Source: Caballeronia sp. SL2Y3 (lineage in GTDB: Bacteria; Pseudomonadota; Gammaproteobacteria; Burkholderiales; Burkholderiaceae). Taken from it: 64,000 bases of DNA. The position numbers were made by a program, and so were the translations under genes. A model generated the notes under the pieces. It searched no databases and was not told where the DNA came from. It saw only the letters and a list, made by a program, of their open reading frames with translations. Location of the stretch: positions 124,001-188,000 of the forward strand of contig NZ_CP084262.1 of assembly GCF_022879575.1 (NCBI RefSeq), given 5' to 3'. Positions 44,073-53,096 of the stretch are shown piece by piece. Within the stretch, counting starts at the first letter, position 1. The number at the start of each line of letters is the position of its first letter.

Positions 44073-45308
44073 ATGCCCAAGTTCATCAACGTGCTTCTGG
44101 TCGTGTCGGCGCTCGCATGCGGCATGCATGCGCTCGCTCAGGCGCCGGCGGCAAGCGTCCCGCCTCCGGCCGCGATGAGTCCCGCGGATCTGGACAAGCT
44201 GGTCGGTCCCATTGCGCTTTATCCCGACGACCTGGTGGCGATCATTCTTCCGGCTTCGACGTATCCGGTCGAGGTGGTACAGGCGGACCGGTTTCTCGAA
44301 CGCAGAAAGGCGGACAACAATCTTCCGGTCGACGAACGCTGGCAAGACTCGGTGAAGGCGCTGCTCAATTATCCCGAGATCGTGAAGAAGATGAGCACCG
44401 ATCTCGACTGGACGGTCGCGCTCGGCGAAGCGGTCGTGGCGGATCAGAATGCCGTCTTGCAGGCCGTGCAGCGTTTTCGCCGGCAAACTCAGTCGGTCGG
44501 CAACTTGAAGAGCGACGACAAGCAGACGGTCGTGGTCGAAAAGGAGGTGATCAAGATCGTGCCGTCGAATCCCGAGGTCATCTATGTACCGCAGTACAAC
44601 CCGTCCACGGTGGTCGTGAGCAGCCCGACGCCGGTCTATACGTACGCCCCGGCGCCTTATCCCGTCTACTACTATCCGTATGCGCCCGGCGCGGCCTTCG
44701 CCACGGGCATGATCTGGGGCGCGGCCATCACCGCGGCGTGGAACGGCGGACGGTACGAGGCCAACTATAACGGCGGCAACAACACCATCAACATCAACCG
44801 CGAACAAAACGCCAATCGAGCCGATGTGCAGAACAACCTGAGCAATCGCGCGGCAAACCGGTCCGGGTCGGGCGCGACACAACAGTCGAGCACATGGCGC
44901 TCCGAGAAGAAGCCCGGACAGGTCTCTGGCAGCGGCGGGCGTTCCTCGATGCAGCGCGTGGGCGACGCGCCTTCGCGTGCGAGCGGAGCAGGCGCGGGTT
45001 TCGGCGGGGCCGGCGGCACTGAGCGCGCTTCTGCACGCACGCAACCCGCCATGCAGAACACGCCTCGCGCGCAGGGCGCATCGAACTTTCAGGCTCGCGG
45101 CGGCGATGCATTGAGCGGCTATGGCTCGGGTCAAAGCGCCCGCGCTAACAGCGCGCGCGGGGCCGCGAGCCGGCAGTCGATGGCAGGCGGCCAAGGCGGT
45201 CGCAGCTTCCAAAGCGGCGGTGGCGGCTTCAGTGGCGGCGGAGGCGGCGGCGGCTTCTCAGGAGCCGGGGGCCGCAGCTTCGGCGGCGGCCGTGGAGGTC
45301 GTCGCTAG
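44073..45308 (+). CDS. DUF3300 exported protein with glycine-rich tail
   Basis: The 411-residue protein has a Sec signal peptide (residues 1-23, ending HALA), then a DUF3300 domain at about 35-215 with LVGPIALYPDDLVAIILPAS and VIYVPQYNPSTVV. After a YPVYYYPYAPG segment it ends in a long disordered region rich in Asn, Ser, Arg and Gly, with GGGGFSGGGGGGGFSG near the C-terminus. The function of DUF3300 is not established. ATG at 44073 starts the signal peptide. It is the first of a run of exported proteins, and DUF2950 follows within 10 bases. Confidence 0.88.
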   Translation: MPKFINVLLVVSALACGMHALAQAPAASVPPPAAMSPADLDKLVGPIALYPDDLVAIILPASTYPVEVVQADRFLERRKADNNLPVDERWQDSVKALLNYPEIVKKMSTDLDWTVALGEAVVADQNAVLQAVQRFRRQTQSVGNLKSDDKQTVVVEKEVIKIVPSNPEVIYVPQYNPSTVVVSSPTPVYTYAPAPYPVYYYPYAPGAAFATGMIWGAAITAAWNGGRYEANYNGGNNTININREQNANRADVQNNLSNRAANRSGSGATQQSSTWRSEKKPGQVSGSGGRSSMQRVGDAPSRASGAGAGFGGAGGTERASARTQPAMQNTPRAQGASNFQARGGDALSGYGSGQSARANSARGAASRQSMAGGQGGRSFQSGGGGFSGGGGGGGFSGAGGRSFGGGRGGRR

Positions 45309-45317
45309 GGGATGCCT

Positions 45318-46250
45318 ATGAACCTTCATCGAACCGATGGCCGCTTGACTCGTCTCGTCATGGCGTTTGCGACAGTCGCAGTGTTGCTCGCGCCTGCGAC
45401 GCTCCTCGCCGCGAGCGACCAGCAGACCTTCGCGACACCCGAGGAAGCCGTGAGCGCACTCGTGCAGGCGCTGAAGTCGGACGATGACGCCGCGCTCATC
45501 GGTATCTTCGGCAGCGCGCACAAGCGGCTCGTCGTCACGCCCGACGAGGCCGAGAATCGTCAGTTGCGCGCCAATGCGCTTGCCGAATTCGAGGCTTCTC
45601 GCCGGCTCGAAGAGGCTTCGCCCGATCGCCGCATTCTCGTGATCGGCGACGATGCGTGGCCCATGCCCATTCCGCTCGTTCGAGAGAACGGCGTCTGGCG
45701 CTTCGCCACGGAAGAGGGCGAGCAGGAGGTGTTGGACCGGCGTATCGGCGCAAACGAGCGCGAGGCGATGAAGGTACTGCGCGCGTATATCGATGCGCAG
45801 CGCGAGTACGCCTCGCAGGACCGCATGGGGGACGGCGTGTTGCAGTATGCACGCAAGCTCGGCAGTTCGCCGGGCAAGCGCGACGGACTGTACTGGCCAG
45901 CGGATGAGAGTCGGGGCGAAGAACAGAGTCCCTTCGGTCCGCTGATCGCCGCGAGCTCGACTTATTTCAAGGACCGTCACGCGGGCGACGCGTATCACGG
46001 CTACCACTTTCGCATTCTCACGCGGCAAGGCAGGAACGCGCCGGGAGGGGCTTTCAGCTACATCATCAATGGGCGCATGCTGGCTGGCTTCGCGATGGTG
46101 GCGTACCCGGCGCAATACGGCGAGAGCGGCGTCATGACGTTCATTGTCAATAACAACGGAGTGGTGTATCAGAAGAACCGCGGTCCGTCTGCGCCACCGC
46201 TGACGGAATTTGATCCGGACCCGACGTGGACGCGCGTGAACGAGCCGTGA
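45318..46250 (+). CDS. DUF2950 exported protein
   Basis: The 310-residue protein has a signal peptide (about residues 1-33, ending LLAA) and a DUF2950 domain that occupies most of the chain: FATPEEAVSALVQALKSDD, then GLYWPADESRGEEQSPFGPL and the C-terminal GVMTFIVNNNGVVYQKNRG. The biochemical role is unknown. Two in-frame ATGs, 45312 and 45318, are possible; the second is better spaced from AGGGGA. It lies directly behind the DUF3300 gene, a neighbourhood seen in other proteobacteria, so the two probably work together at the envelope. Confidence 0.87.
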   Translation: MNLHRTDGRLTRLVMAFATVAVLLAPATLLAASDQQTFATPEEAVSALVQALKSDDDAALIGIFGSAHKRLVVTPDEAENRQLRANALAEFEASRRLEEASPDRRILVIGDDAWPMPIPLVRENGVWRFATEEGEQEVLDRRIGANEREAMKVLRAYIDAQREYASQDRMGDGVLQYARKLGSSPGKRDGLYWPADESRGEEQSPFGPLIAASSTYFKDRHAGDAYHGYHFRILTRQGRNAPGGAFSYIINGRMLAGFAMVAYPAQYGESGVMTFIVNNNGVVYQKNRGPSAPPLTEFDPDPTWTRVNEP

Positions 46251-46307
46251 CGGATGGCTCACTGGGTCACTACACCGACTGAAAGTCTGACAATTGAAGG
46301 AGTCCAT

Positions 46308-46781
46308 ATGAATGCCGCATGTTGGCGCGCGATCGCTGCGATGATGATCGCAACACTCGCCATGGATGCCCTTGCGCAAAGCAAGCCGATCGCGTATCCG
46401 TCGAAGGGACAAAGCGCGCAACAGCAACAGAAAGATGACGGCGCGTGCTACAGCTGGGCGAAGAGCAACACGGGTATCGATCCCGCGACGGCATCGACTG
46501 CGCCGCCGCCGCAATCGGGCCCGGCAGTCGGCGGCGGCGAGCGCGTTGGCGGCGCGGCGCGTGGTGCTGCTGGCGGCGCGGTGATCGGCGCGATCGCGGG
46601 CGATGCGGGCAAGGGCGCGGCCATCGGCGCGACCGCCGGCACGATGGCGGGCGGCGTGAGAGCCCGCCAGAACCGGCGCGCGCAGCAGGCCAACGCGCAA
46701 GCGCAAAGCCAGGGCGCGATGGACACCTATAACCGCGCATGGGCTGCATGCATGCAGGGACGCGGCTATTCGATTCAATAG
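46308..46781 (+). CDS. Exported glycine-zipper protein
   Basis: The 157-residue protein has a signal peptide (residues 1-23, ending DALA) and a glycine-zipper segment at about residues 78-118 (GAARGAAGGAVIGAIAGDAG, then GAAIGATAGTMAGGV). Such segments insert in or associate with membranes. The C-terminal YNRAWAACMQGRGYSIQ is common in small outer-envelope glycine-zipper proteins, and two cysteines (CYSWAK, ACMQG) might form a disulfide. GAAGGAG fixes the start. It belongs to the DUF3300/DUF2950 cluster. Confidence 0.82.
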   Translation: MNAACWRAIAAMMIATLAMDALAQSKPIAYPSKGQSAQQQQKDDGACYSWAKSNTGIDPATASTAPPPQSGPAVGGGERVGGAARGAAGGAVIGAIAGDAGKGAAIGATAGTMAGGVRARQNRRAQQANAQAQSQGAMDTYNRAWAACMQGRGYSIQ

Positions 46782-46823
46782 CGTTCGCGGGCTTCTTGCG
46801 TCAATCGAATGAGGAGTGTCGAA

Positions 46824-47021
46824 ATGAAGCGCGTCAGTCTGGTCGTCATCTCGTGCCTGGTGCTTTTCGCAACTGCATTCGCAGCCGAGCCGCAAACCGA
46901 CGCGACCATTACGCGGGACGCGAACCCGGAACGGCTCAAGCGCGTGAAGAAAGGCGATCAGGTGAAAGCCGTCTACACAGAGGCACTCGCGATATCCGTC
47001 GAACCGGCCGCGAAGAAATAG
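46824..47021 (+). CDS. Small exported protein, 65 residues
   Basis: The protein has a clear signal peptide (MKRVSLVVISCLVLFATAFA) and a mature part of about 45 residues with the segment RVKKGDQVKAVYTEALAISVEP. That segment recurs in small periplasmic proteins that are described only as hypothetical. GAGGAG precedes the ATG at the correct distance. It is separated by 2 bases from the lipoprotein gene and is probably co-translated with it. Confidence 0.75.
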   Translation: MKRVSLVVISCLVLFATAFAAEPQTDATITRDANPERLKRVKKGDQVKAVYTEALAISVEPAAKK

Positions 47022-47023
47022 CC

Positions 47024-47536
47024 ATGCAAGAACGCATTGCAGTTGCGTTACGACGAGGGGCATGCATCGCCGTGCTTGCGCTCGCAGGCTGCGCCCAGCC
47101 GGAGCAGCACCTCGAGCAGGGCATGGATCAGCAGGCTATCGTCGCGCGGCTCGGGACGCCGAAGGAAACGTACGACTTGCCAGGCGGCGGCAAGCGGCTC
47201 ATGTGGCCGACGCAGCCGATGGGCAGCACCACCACTGCGGTCGATGTCGATGCATCGGGCAAGGTGGTCAGTGTCCGGCAAGTGCTTCAGGAAAACGAGT
47301 TCTACCGCGCGGAAGTAGGCATTTGGACGCGCGATGACGTATTGATGAACTTCGGTCGCCCGTTCGAGACGGCGCATTACAAACGGATGAATCGCGACGT
47401 GTGGTCGTATCGGTACATGGAGAACAACATCGATCATATGCTGTTCCACTTCTATTTCGACGAGCAGGGCGTGTTGCGCCAAACGCAGAAGCAGCCCGAC
47501 CCGAAATACGATCCTAGCCAACGCAACGTGTTATGA
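47024..47536 (+). CDS. Lipoprotein with BamE/SmpA-like domain
   Basis: The 170-residue protein has a lipoprotein signal with lipobox LAGC at about residues 22-25. The mature part contains MDQQAIVARLGTPKETYDLP, a pattern typical of the BamE/SmpA/OmlA fold, in which a short helix precedes 'LG.P'. A second similar unit follows (WTRDDVLMNFGRPFETAHYK), so the protein has two such repeats. ATG at 47024 follows the upstream stop by 2 bases. It is likely an outer-membrane-anchored periplasmic protein. Confidence 0.82.
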   Translation: MQERIAVALRRGACIAVLALAGCAQPEQHLEQGMDQQAIVARLGTPKETYDLPGGGKRLMWPTQPMGSTTTAVDVDASGKVVSVRQVLQENEFYRAEVGIWTRDDVLMNFGRPFETAHYKRMNRDVWSYRYMENNIDHMLFHFYFDEQGVLRQTQKQPDPKYDPSQRNVL

Positions 47537-47549
47537 AGGACAACAAACC

Positions 47550-47948
47550 ATGATCCGGCTTCCGCGCGGTTTCGCATACACGCTCGCCAAATGCGGCGTC
47601 GTGGCGACGCTTTCGATGTCGTGCGCGTGCGCGTTCGCCAACAATCTGAACTTTCTGCGCGACACGCCGATCAGCTATATGAAGCCCGCTGACCGCCAGG
47701 CGCTCAACCGCGCCGCTCAGCATGCGCTCGACACGCAGAAGGACGGCGAAGCGGTTCCCTGGAACAATGAAGGCACGGGCAATCCGGTTCACATCGAAGG
47801 CACCGTCACGCCGCGCGACACCAAGCAAAGCGGCGGCGAAACGTGCCGTAGCGTGACCCTCGTTGCCGTCGCGAAGGGACAGACACAGAAGTGGACACCG
47901 GTCGCCTGCAAGAAGGCGAGCGGCGAATGGCGTATCGCGAAGCGGTGA
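47550..47948 (+). CDS. Exported surface-antigen-like protein
   Basis: The 132-residue protein has a signal peptide (about residues 1-30, ending CAFA). The mature region contains MKPADRQALNRAAQHALDT, PWNNEGTGNPVHIEGTVTP and two cysteines (ETCRSV, VACKKA), a layout resembling the C-terminal domain of 17-kDa-type and RT0821-like surface antigens. The function is unknown. It closes the plus-strand exported-protein cluster and is convergent with the outer-membrane barrel gene. Confidence 0.75.
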   Translation: MIRLPRGFAYTLAKCGVVATLSMSCACAFANNLNFLRDTPISYMKPADRQALNRAAQHALDTQKDGEAVPWNNEGTGNPVHIEGTVTPRDTKQSGGETCRSVTLVAVAKGQTQKWTPVACKKASGEWRIAKR

Positions 47949-47967
47949 TGGCCGCGCCCGCGATACG

Positions 47968-48960
47968 CTAGAAGCTCACGGCGAATCCGAAGGACACGCC
48001 ATGCACGTTGTGTCCGAAGACATAACGGACCATGGCGCGCGTGCGAGTGATGACGATCGGGTACTTGCTGCTGTCGAGTTCCAGCCCCACGCCGAGCGAG
48101 GTGAGGTCGTTGAAGCCGAGCGCGCCTGCGCTGTCGCCGAAGTAATGCGAGTACGCGGTTTCGAGCACATAGCGCAGCGGCCTGTCGAGCGCGCTCAAGC
48201 CGGTCGGCGCGCGCCAGCGGGCCCACAGGCTGAATTGCTGCGCGGTCGCGGAGCCTTGCACGGCATCGGACGAGGAGCCGAAGCTGCGTAGATAGATATC
48301 GGTCGCGCGCAGTTCCACGTCGACTTCATAGTGCTCGCGATAGTGCTCGAGATCGAGCATCAGCGATCCGCCGACGCCGTAGGCGTTGAGCACGCCGTCT
48401 TCGAGGAATTGCAGGTTCGCATCGGCCACATGGTTGAAGACGGTTTGCGCGATGCGCAGGTCGCTTGCCACGCGGCCCACCATGCCGTTCACGATGGGCC
48501 GCAAGCGCAGTTCGTCGGTAATGGGGAAGTCCCAGCCGATGCCTACCGTCGTGCTCGCCGTGTTCCATTTGGTCGGCACGGGACGCTCCTGATTGCCGTC
48601 CGTCGCGATGAAGGTCGGATCATAGCGGCTATAGGCGACCGTGCCTTCGAGATAGAGAGGAAACGACCTGCTGAGGGTAAAGCCGCCGCCGAATTGCGTC
48701 TGACCGAATCCGGGGTTGCCGGTCGTGCCGCTATTGATGGAGAGCGAACTCGTGGTCACGTCGGGCACGGCCGTGTACGACATGATGGCGAGCACTGCAT
48801 CCGCGTACTGCTTGACGTTCGCGCCGACGAATGTGCGGCCCGGCGTCTGCGGTGGCGCGTTCTGAGCCTCTGCGTGATCCATCGGCATCGAGAGAACGAA
48901 CGAGAGCAACGAAGCCACGAATCCATGCAATCGGCCGTGCTTGAGAATCGCGTTCGGCAT
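47968..48960 (-). CDS. Outer-membrane beta-barrel protein
   Basis: The 330-residue protein has a signal peptide (about residues 1-33, ending AEA) and a mature part of alternating hydrophobic/polar strands that ends in phenylalanine (FGFAVSF), the outer-membrane targeting signal. Strand-like segments such as LYLEGTVAYSRYDPTF and STTVGIGWDF support a barrel of about 12 strands similar to an isolated autotransporter barrel without a passenger. ATG at 48960 was preferred to the frame start at 49065. Convergent with the exported-protein cluster, it may be functionally tied to it, but this is not shown. Confidence 0.75.
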   Translation of the reverse strand: MPNAILKHGRLHGFVASLLSFVLSMPMDHAEAQNAPPQTPGRTFVGANVKQYADAVLAIMSYTAVPDVTTSSLSINSGTTGNPGFGQTQFGGGFTLSRSFPLYLEGTVAYSRYDPTFIATDGNQERPVPTKWNTASTTVGIGWDFPITDELRLRPIVNGMVGRVASDLRIAQTVFNHVADANLQFLEDGVLNAYGVGGSLMLDLEHYREHYEVDVELRATDIYLRSFGSSSDAVQGSATAQQFSLWARWRAPTGLSALDRPLRYVLETAYSHYFGDSAGALGFNDLTSLGVGLELDSSKYPIVITRTRAMVRYVFGHNVHGVSFGFAVSF

Positions 48961-49187
48961 GTTCGGCCTCTGTTGGAATGCACGGCTGTTCAAGTCGTGC
49001 CTGCATCCTTTCGCGCCGCGCGCGGCGCTCGCAGGACCTGCGCAGTGGCTCCATTTCAGTGGCAATACGCTAGCAATTTAGTCCAACGCGCCGAACGCGC
49101 CAAGCGGATTGCAGCAAGTGTGTCCACAGGACCACTCAGAATTTCCTAAACTGAAGTATCCGATGCATGGCAACCGTGGAGGCATGG

Positions 49188-49400
49188 ATGAGACGAACCG
49201 AGCTTCGAAGCGTGTGTGCCGCAATCGGCGTTTTCATCTGGCTGGGCGGACTGTATGCCACGATTCATGGTCTTCTGTATGACACCGCGTCCGAATTTCG
49301 CTATGGCATGTTGGCGCTCGCCATCGGCATCGTCATATTCGTGAGCGCGCTCAATCCGCTCACGCAGCGCAAATCGAAGACGCGGGACGAACACGGTTGA
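49188..49400 (+). CDS. Small two-helix membrane protein, 70 residues
   Basis: The protein has two hydrophobic segments (about residues 9-30 and 41-60) connected by a short loop and ends in a charged tail (TQRKSKTRDEHG). No family is recognised. GGAGG at 49178-49182 is spaced for ATG at 49188; an upstream in-frame ATG at 49167 is less well placed. Short hydrophobic ORFs can be spurious, but the ribosome site and topology argue for a real gene. Confidence 0.65.
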   Translation: MRRTELRSVCAAIGVFIWLGGLYATIHGLLYDTASEFRYGMLALAIGIVIFVSALNPLTQRKSKTRDEHG

Positions 49401-49482
49401 TTCGTTAAGCGCATCACACAGCGGGCGCGCGGCTCGTCGAACTTATTTGGCTGTAACCGGTGCATTGAGGGAGGACATTGCG

Positions 49483-49740
49483 ATGAGTGATCTCTGGCTA
49501 GGCAATGTGGAACCGACCACGACGGACGATGAGATCCGCGAGTTTCTTTGCAAGTACGGGTTTCCTAGCTTCGATGCCATCGAGCGCGTTCCCGGCACCG
49601 GCGAACGTCCCGCCGCGGTCGTGAGCTTCCATTCGCTTGAGCCGCACATGTTGCGCGCGCTGCAACCGCGCGTCCACAACATGTTCTGGAAGGACCGCAC
49701 GCTCGTGGTGCAGGTCATGCCCGAGCGCAACGAAACGTGA
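49483..49740 (+). CDS. Small RRM-type RNA-binding protein
   Basis: The 85-residue protein is a single RNA-recognition motif. RNP2 is LWLGNV at residues 4-9, the first helix is TTTDDEIREFLCKYG, and the RNP1 region is AVVSFHSL, followed by a final strand DRTLVVQVM. Stand-alone RRM proteins in bacteria are typical of cyanobacteria and some proteobacteria and may bind RNA in stress or cold. The RNP1 aromatic pattern is weak, so RNA binding is probable but not certain. A GAGGGAGGA site precedes the start. A PPK2 gene follows after 69 bases. Confidence 0.8.
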   Translation: MSDLWLGNVEPTTTDDEIREFLCKYGFPSFDAIERVPGTGERPAAVVSFHSLEPHMLRALQPRVHNMFWKDRTLVVQVMPERNET

Positions 49741-49809
49741 AGCGCGTGCGTCGCTTGAATCGAGCGCCGCGCTTGAGTGCAGAGCGAGTACCAATGGGGA
49801 GCCAACGCG

Positions 49810-50628
49810 ATGGAAGACAAGGTTGCCGGGGAATCGGAAGGCGCGCGCACGGGAAATCGTCTGAGCGGGAAGCAGTATGAGAAGGAACTCGCGCGCCTGC
49901 ATGTAGAACTCGTGAGGTTGCAGCAGTGGACCGTGCATACCGGCGCGAAAATCTGCGTGGTGTTCGAGGGACGCGACGGCGCGGGCAAGGGCGGGACCAT
50001 CAAGGCACTCACGGAGCGCGTGAGCCCGCGTATCTTTCGCGTGATCGCGCTGCCCGCGCCCACGGAGCGCGAGAAAACACAGATGTACTTTCAGCGGTAT
50101 ATCCCGCATCTGCCGGCTGCAGGCGAAATCGCGCTATTCGACCGCAGCTGGTACAACCGCGCGGGGGTGGAGCGCGTGATGGGCTTCTGCACGCCCGAGC
50201 AAGTGCAGACCTTCCTCAAGGGCGTGCCGCTCGTCGAGCGCGCGATCATCGACTCGGGAGTGATTCTGCTGAAGTACTGGCTCGAAGTGAGCGAAGAAGA
50301 GCAGACCCGCCGCCTCGAAGCGCGCATTCACGATGAGCGCAAGATCTGGAAGCTCTCGCCGATGGACCTGCGCTCGTATAGCCGCTGGTACGACTATTCG
50401 CGTGCGCGCGACGACATGTTCGCCGCCACCGATACAGACGATGCACCGTGGTACGTGGTGCGTTCGGACGATAAGCGGCGCGCGCGCCTCAATCTCATCA
50501 GTCACCTGCTTCAGAACATCCCTTACACCGCGCTTCCCCGCGAGAAAGTGAAGCTGCCGAAAAGGCAGAAGGCGGAGGGTTATCGCGAGAGCGATCATCC
50601 GCTCAGGTACGTGCCCGAGCGGTTCTGA
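49810..50628 (+). CDS. ppk2: PPK2, polyphosphate kinase family 2
   Basis: The 272-residue P-loop kinase moves phosphate between polyphosphate and nucleotides, usually making NTP from NDP. Walker A is FEGRDGAGKGG near residue 58, Walker B is ALFDRSWYNRAGVE near 113, and the lid region has LEVSEEEQTRRLEARIHD. The size is that of single-domain class I PPK2. The upstream ATG at 49777 lacks family residues, and ATG at 49810 has a GGGGAG site. It sits between an RRM protein and a SulP transporter. Confidence 0.93.
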   Translation: MEDKVAGESEGARTGNRLSGKQYEKELARLHVELVRLQQWTVHTGAKICVVFEGRDGAGKGGTIKALTERVSPRIFRVIALPAPTEREKTQMYFQRYIPHLPAAGEIALFDRSWYNRAGVERVMGFCTPEQVQTFLKGVPLVERAIIDSGVILLKYWLEVSEEEQTRRLEARIHDERKIWKLSPMDLRSYSRWYDYSRARDDMFAATDTDDAPWYVVRSDDKRRARLNLISHLLQNIPYTALPREKVKLPKRQKAEGYRESDHPLRYVPERF

Positions 50629-50676
50629 AGTCTGTTTCCGTCGACACCGCACCGCCCGCTCACCGAGGGAGCCGCC

Positions 50677-52382
50677 ATGCCGGAACGCGCATCCGCCGCT
50701 CGCGCCAGCCGCGCCGGGATGATTCCCGAGTGGCTGTCGCACTACGACAGGCAGTGGGCGCATGCGGACGTGGTCGCGGGCGCGACGGCTGCGGCTGTCG
50801 TCATTCCGAAGGCGCTCGCTTACGCGACGATTGCAGGCTTGCCCGTGCAAGTGGGACTCTATACAGCATGCGTGCCGATGCTTATCTATGCGCTCACGGG
50901 CGCGTCGCGGGTGCTGAGCGTCAGCACCACCACCACGCTTGCGATTCTTGCGGGCGATACGCTCGGCATGAAGACCAGTGCAGGCGATCCGCAGATGCTC
51001 GCGACCCTGAACGCCACGCTCACCGCTCTCGTCGGCGGCATGCTCCTGGCGGCGGCGGTGTTGCGGATGGGCTTCGTCGCGGACTTCATTTCCGAGCGGT
51101 GCTAGTGGGATTCAAGGCAGGCGTGGCCATCGTGATCGTCGTGGATCAGTTGCCGAAGCTATTCGGGATTCATTTCCCGAAGGAATCGTTCTTTCACAAC
51201 GTGGCGTCGTTGATCGGCGGCCTGCCGCACGCGTCGCCGGTCACGATGGCGCTGGCCTTCGCCAGCATCGCCGGGTTGGTCGCGTTAGAGCGATTCGTGC
51301 CGCGTGCGCCGGCGCCGCTCATCGTCGTCGCGGCGGCGATCGCGGCCGTCGCCGTTTTCGGCTTGCGCTCGCATGGCGTGGAGACCGTGGGCGCGGTTCC
51401 CGCTGGACTGCCCTCGTGGGTGAGGCCGGACCCGGCGCTTGCGCTCGCGCTCTGGCCGCACGCACTGGGCATTGCGCTGATGAGTTTCACCGAGAGCATC
51501 GCGGCGGGCCGCGCGTTCGCACGCAACGACGAGCCGCCGCCCAACGCCAACCGGGAACTCTTCGCGACAGGGATTGCGAACGTCGGAAGCGCGCTCTTCG
51601 GAGGGATGGTATCCGGAGGCGGCACGAGTCAGACCGCGGTCAACCGGCAGGCCGGCGCGCGCACGCAATGCGCGCAGATCGTCACGGCACTCATCGCGCT
51701 CGCCGTCATGCTGATATTCGCGCCATCGATGGCGTTGATGCCGCACGCGACGCTTGCCGCAGTCGTCGTGTTCTATTCGGTCGGCCTTTTCAGCGTGGCC
51801 GAATTCCGCGCGATCCTGAGAGTGCGCAAGACCGAGTTCGTCTGGGCGCTCACCGCATGCGTGGGCGTCGTGTTGCTGGGAACGCTCGCGGGCATTGTCG
51901 TCGCTATCGTGGTCTCGCTGCTGATGCTCGCGCATCAGGTGTCGAATCCGCCGCTGTACGTGCTCAAGCGCATACCCGGCACGAACGTATTCCGGCCTGC
52001 GTCGCCCAGACATCCCGACGACGAAACGTTTCCCGGCATGCTCCTGCTGCGCCCCGAAGGACGAATCTTCTTCGTCAACGCGCAGCGCGTGGCCGACAAG
52101 ATCCGTCCGATCGTTCAGGAATCCGATGCAAAAATCGTCGCGCTGGATCTGAGCCGCGTTTTCGATCTCGAATACACCGCGCTCAAGATGCTTGCGGAAG
52201 CCGAACAGCGCCTCAGCGCAAACGGCACCGTGTTCTGGCTCGCGGGCCTGAACCCGAGCGTGCTCGACAGCGTGCGACGTTCGCCGCTTGGTGAGTCGTT
52301 AAGCGAGGCGCGGATGTTCTACAACCTGGAGCATGTCGTCGCGAGGTATCGAGACACCGTTGCGACGAGCGAGGCGCGCTGA
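50677..52382 (+). pseudogene. SulP-family anion transporter with STAS domain, one frameshift
   Basis: The N-terminal part (50677-51105) has the Sulfate_transp start PEWLSHYDRQWAHADVVAGA followed by helices and stops in SERC. The other frame continues with VLVGFKAGVAIVIVVDQLPK and runs to 52382, ending in a STAS domain (KIVALDLSRVFDLEYTALKM). One missing C near 51097 would restore FISEPVLVGFKAG, the usual sequence. The rejoined protein of about 568 residues is otherwise intact and has the normal length. It is therefore either a recent pseudogene or an assembly error. It follows ppk2 by 48 bases. Confidence 0.88.
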
Positions 52383-52502
52383 CCGCGTCGATTCCCCGCG
52401 CCCGTGGAGCTCGATGGCGTAGCGGACCGCAATCCGCGCATGCCGAGCATGCCGTCGATGCCGGTGCTACGCGATCTCACGCTCTCGCAACCCGATGCGC
52501 TC

Positions 52503-53096
52503 TTATTCGTCCAGTCGGCTTACTTTCGTGCCCTGTAGCGAAGCATCGGCCATCAGGCCGGCGTTCGTCAGTACTATCGCATTCACCGGCTTGGTGGCCG
52601 TGGTGGTATCGATCTTGCCGTTCGCGCCCATCTTGAGAAGCGCCACCGATGCATCCGCTCCCGCCGACCACCCTTTGGAATTGCGGAAGCTATCGAGCGC
52701 GTCCTGCGTCATGAACAGGAAGATGAGTGCCTTCGATTGCGCGCCCGCCTGCAGCCCGAAGGAGCCGGAAGTCGTACTGTAGTAGCCGACGGTGTGGCCG
52801 CCTACGCGAAGCGCGCCCTTGCCGTATTCCGCGCCGACCACCAGGCCGGCCTGGAGCACAGACGGAAACACGAGTACCCCACGGGCCTTGCCGACGAGTT
52901 CGCGCGACCCGGGAACGGTGGTGTAGAGCCGCTGGATCGTGCTGTCCACATCGGCGTCGATGGAGCGCCGCTGATCGGCGGCACCCGCCGCTTGTTCGGT
53001 GCCCGCGTTTCTGTTCATGGTGCAGCCATTCAGTGCGAGGCAACTGAGCGCGAGGACGGCGGAAGATGCCGTCACGAGAATTCGTCTTTGCATCAT
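52503..53096 (-). CDS. YSC84-domain lipoprotein
   Basis: The 197-residue protein has a lipoprotein signal with lipobox ALNGC near residue 24 and a YSC84/lipid-binding SYLF domain covering most of the chain, with GSRELVGKARGVLVFPSVLQ, AGLVVGAEYGKGAL and TSGSFGLQAGAQSKALIFLF. Bacterial members are outer-membrane-associated and of unclear function; eukaryotic ones bind phosphoinositides. Two consecutive ATGs (53096, 53093) can start it. It stands alone and is divergent from the AI-2E-type gene. Confidence 0.87.
   Translation of the reverse strand: MMQRRILVTASSAVLALSCLALNGCTMNRNAGTEQAAGAADQRRSIDADVDSTIQRLYTTVPGSRELVGKARGVLVFPSVLQAGLVVGAEYGKGALRVGGHTVGYYSTTSGSFGLQAGAQSKALIFLFMTQDALDSFRNSKGWSAGADASVALLKMGANGKIDTTTATKPVNAIVLTNAGLMADASLQGTKVSRLDE

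Noticed and set aside
45258..47063. Open minus-strand frame of 601 codons across the exported-protein cluster
   Set aside because: It spans four plus-strand genes with signal peptides and ribosome sites; its own translation has Arg-rich low complexity and no domain.
51090..51115. Programmed frameshifting in the SulP gene
   Set aside because: No slippery heptamer, internal ribosome-like site or downstream pseudoknot is visible. SulP genes are not known to use frameshifting, so mutation or error is more likely.
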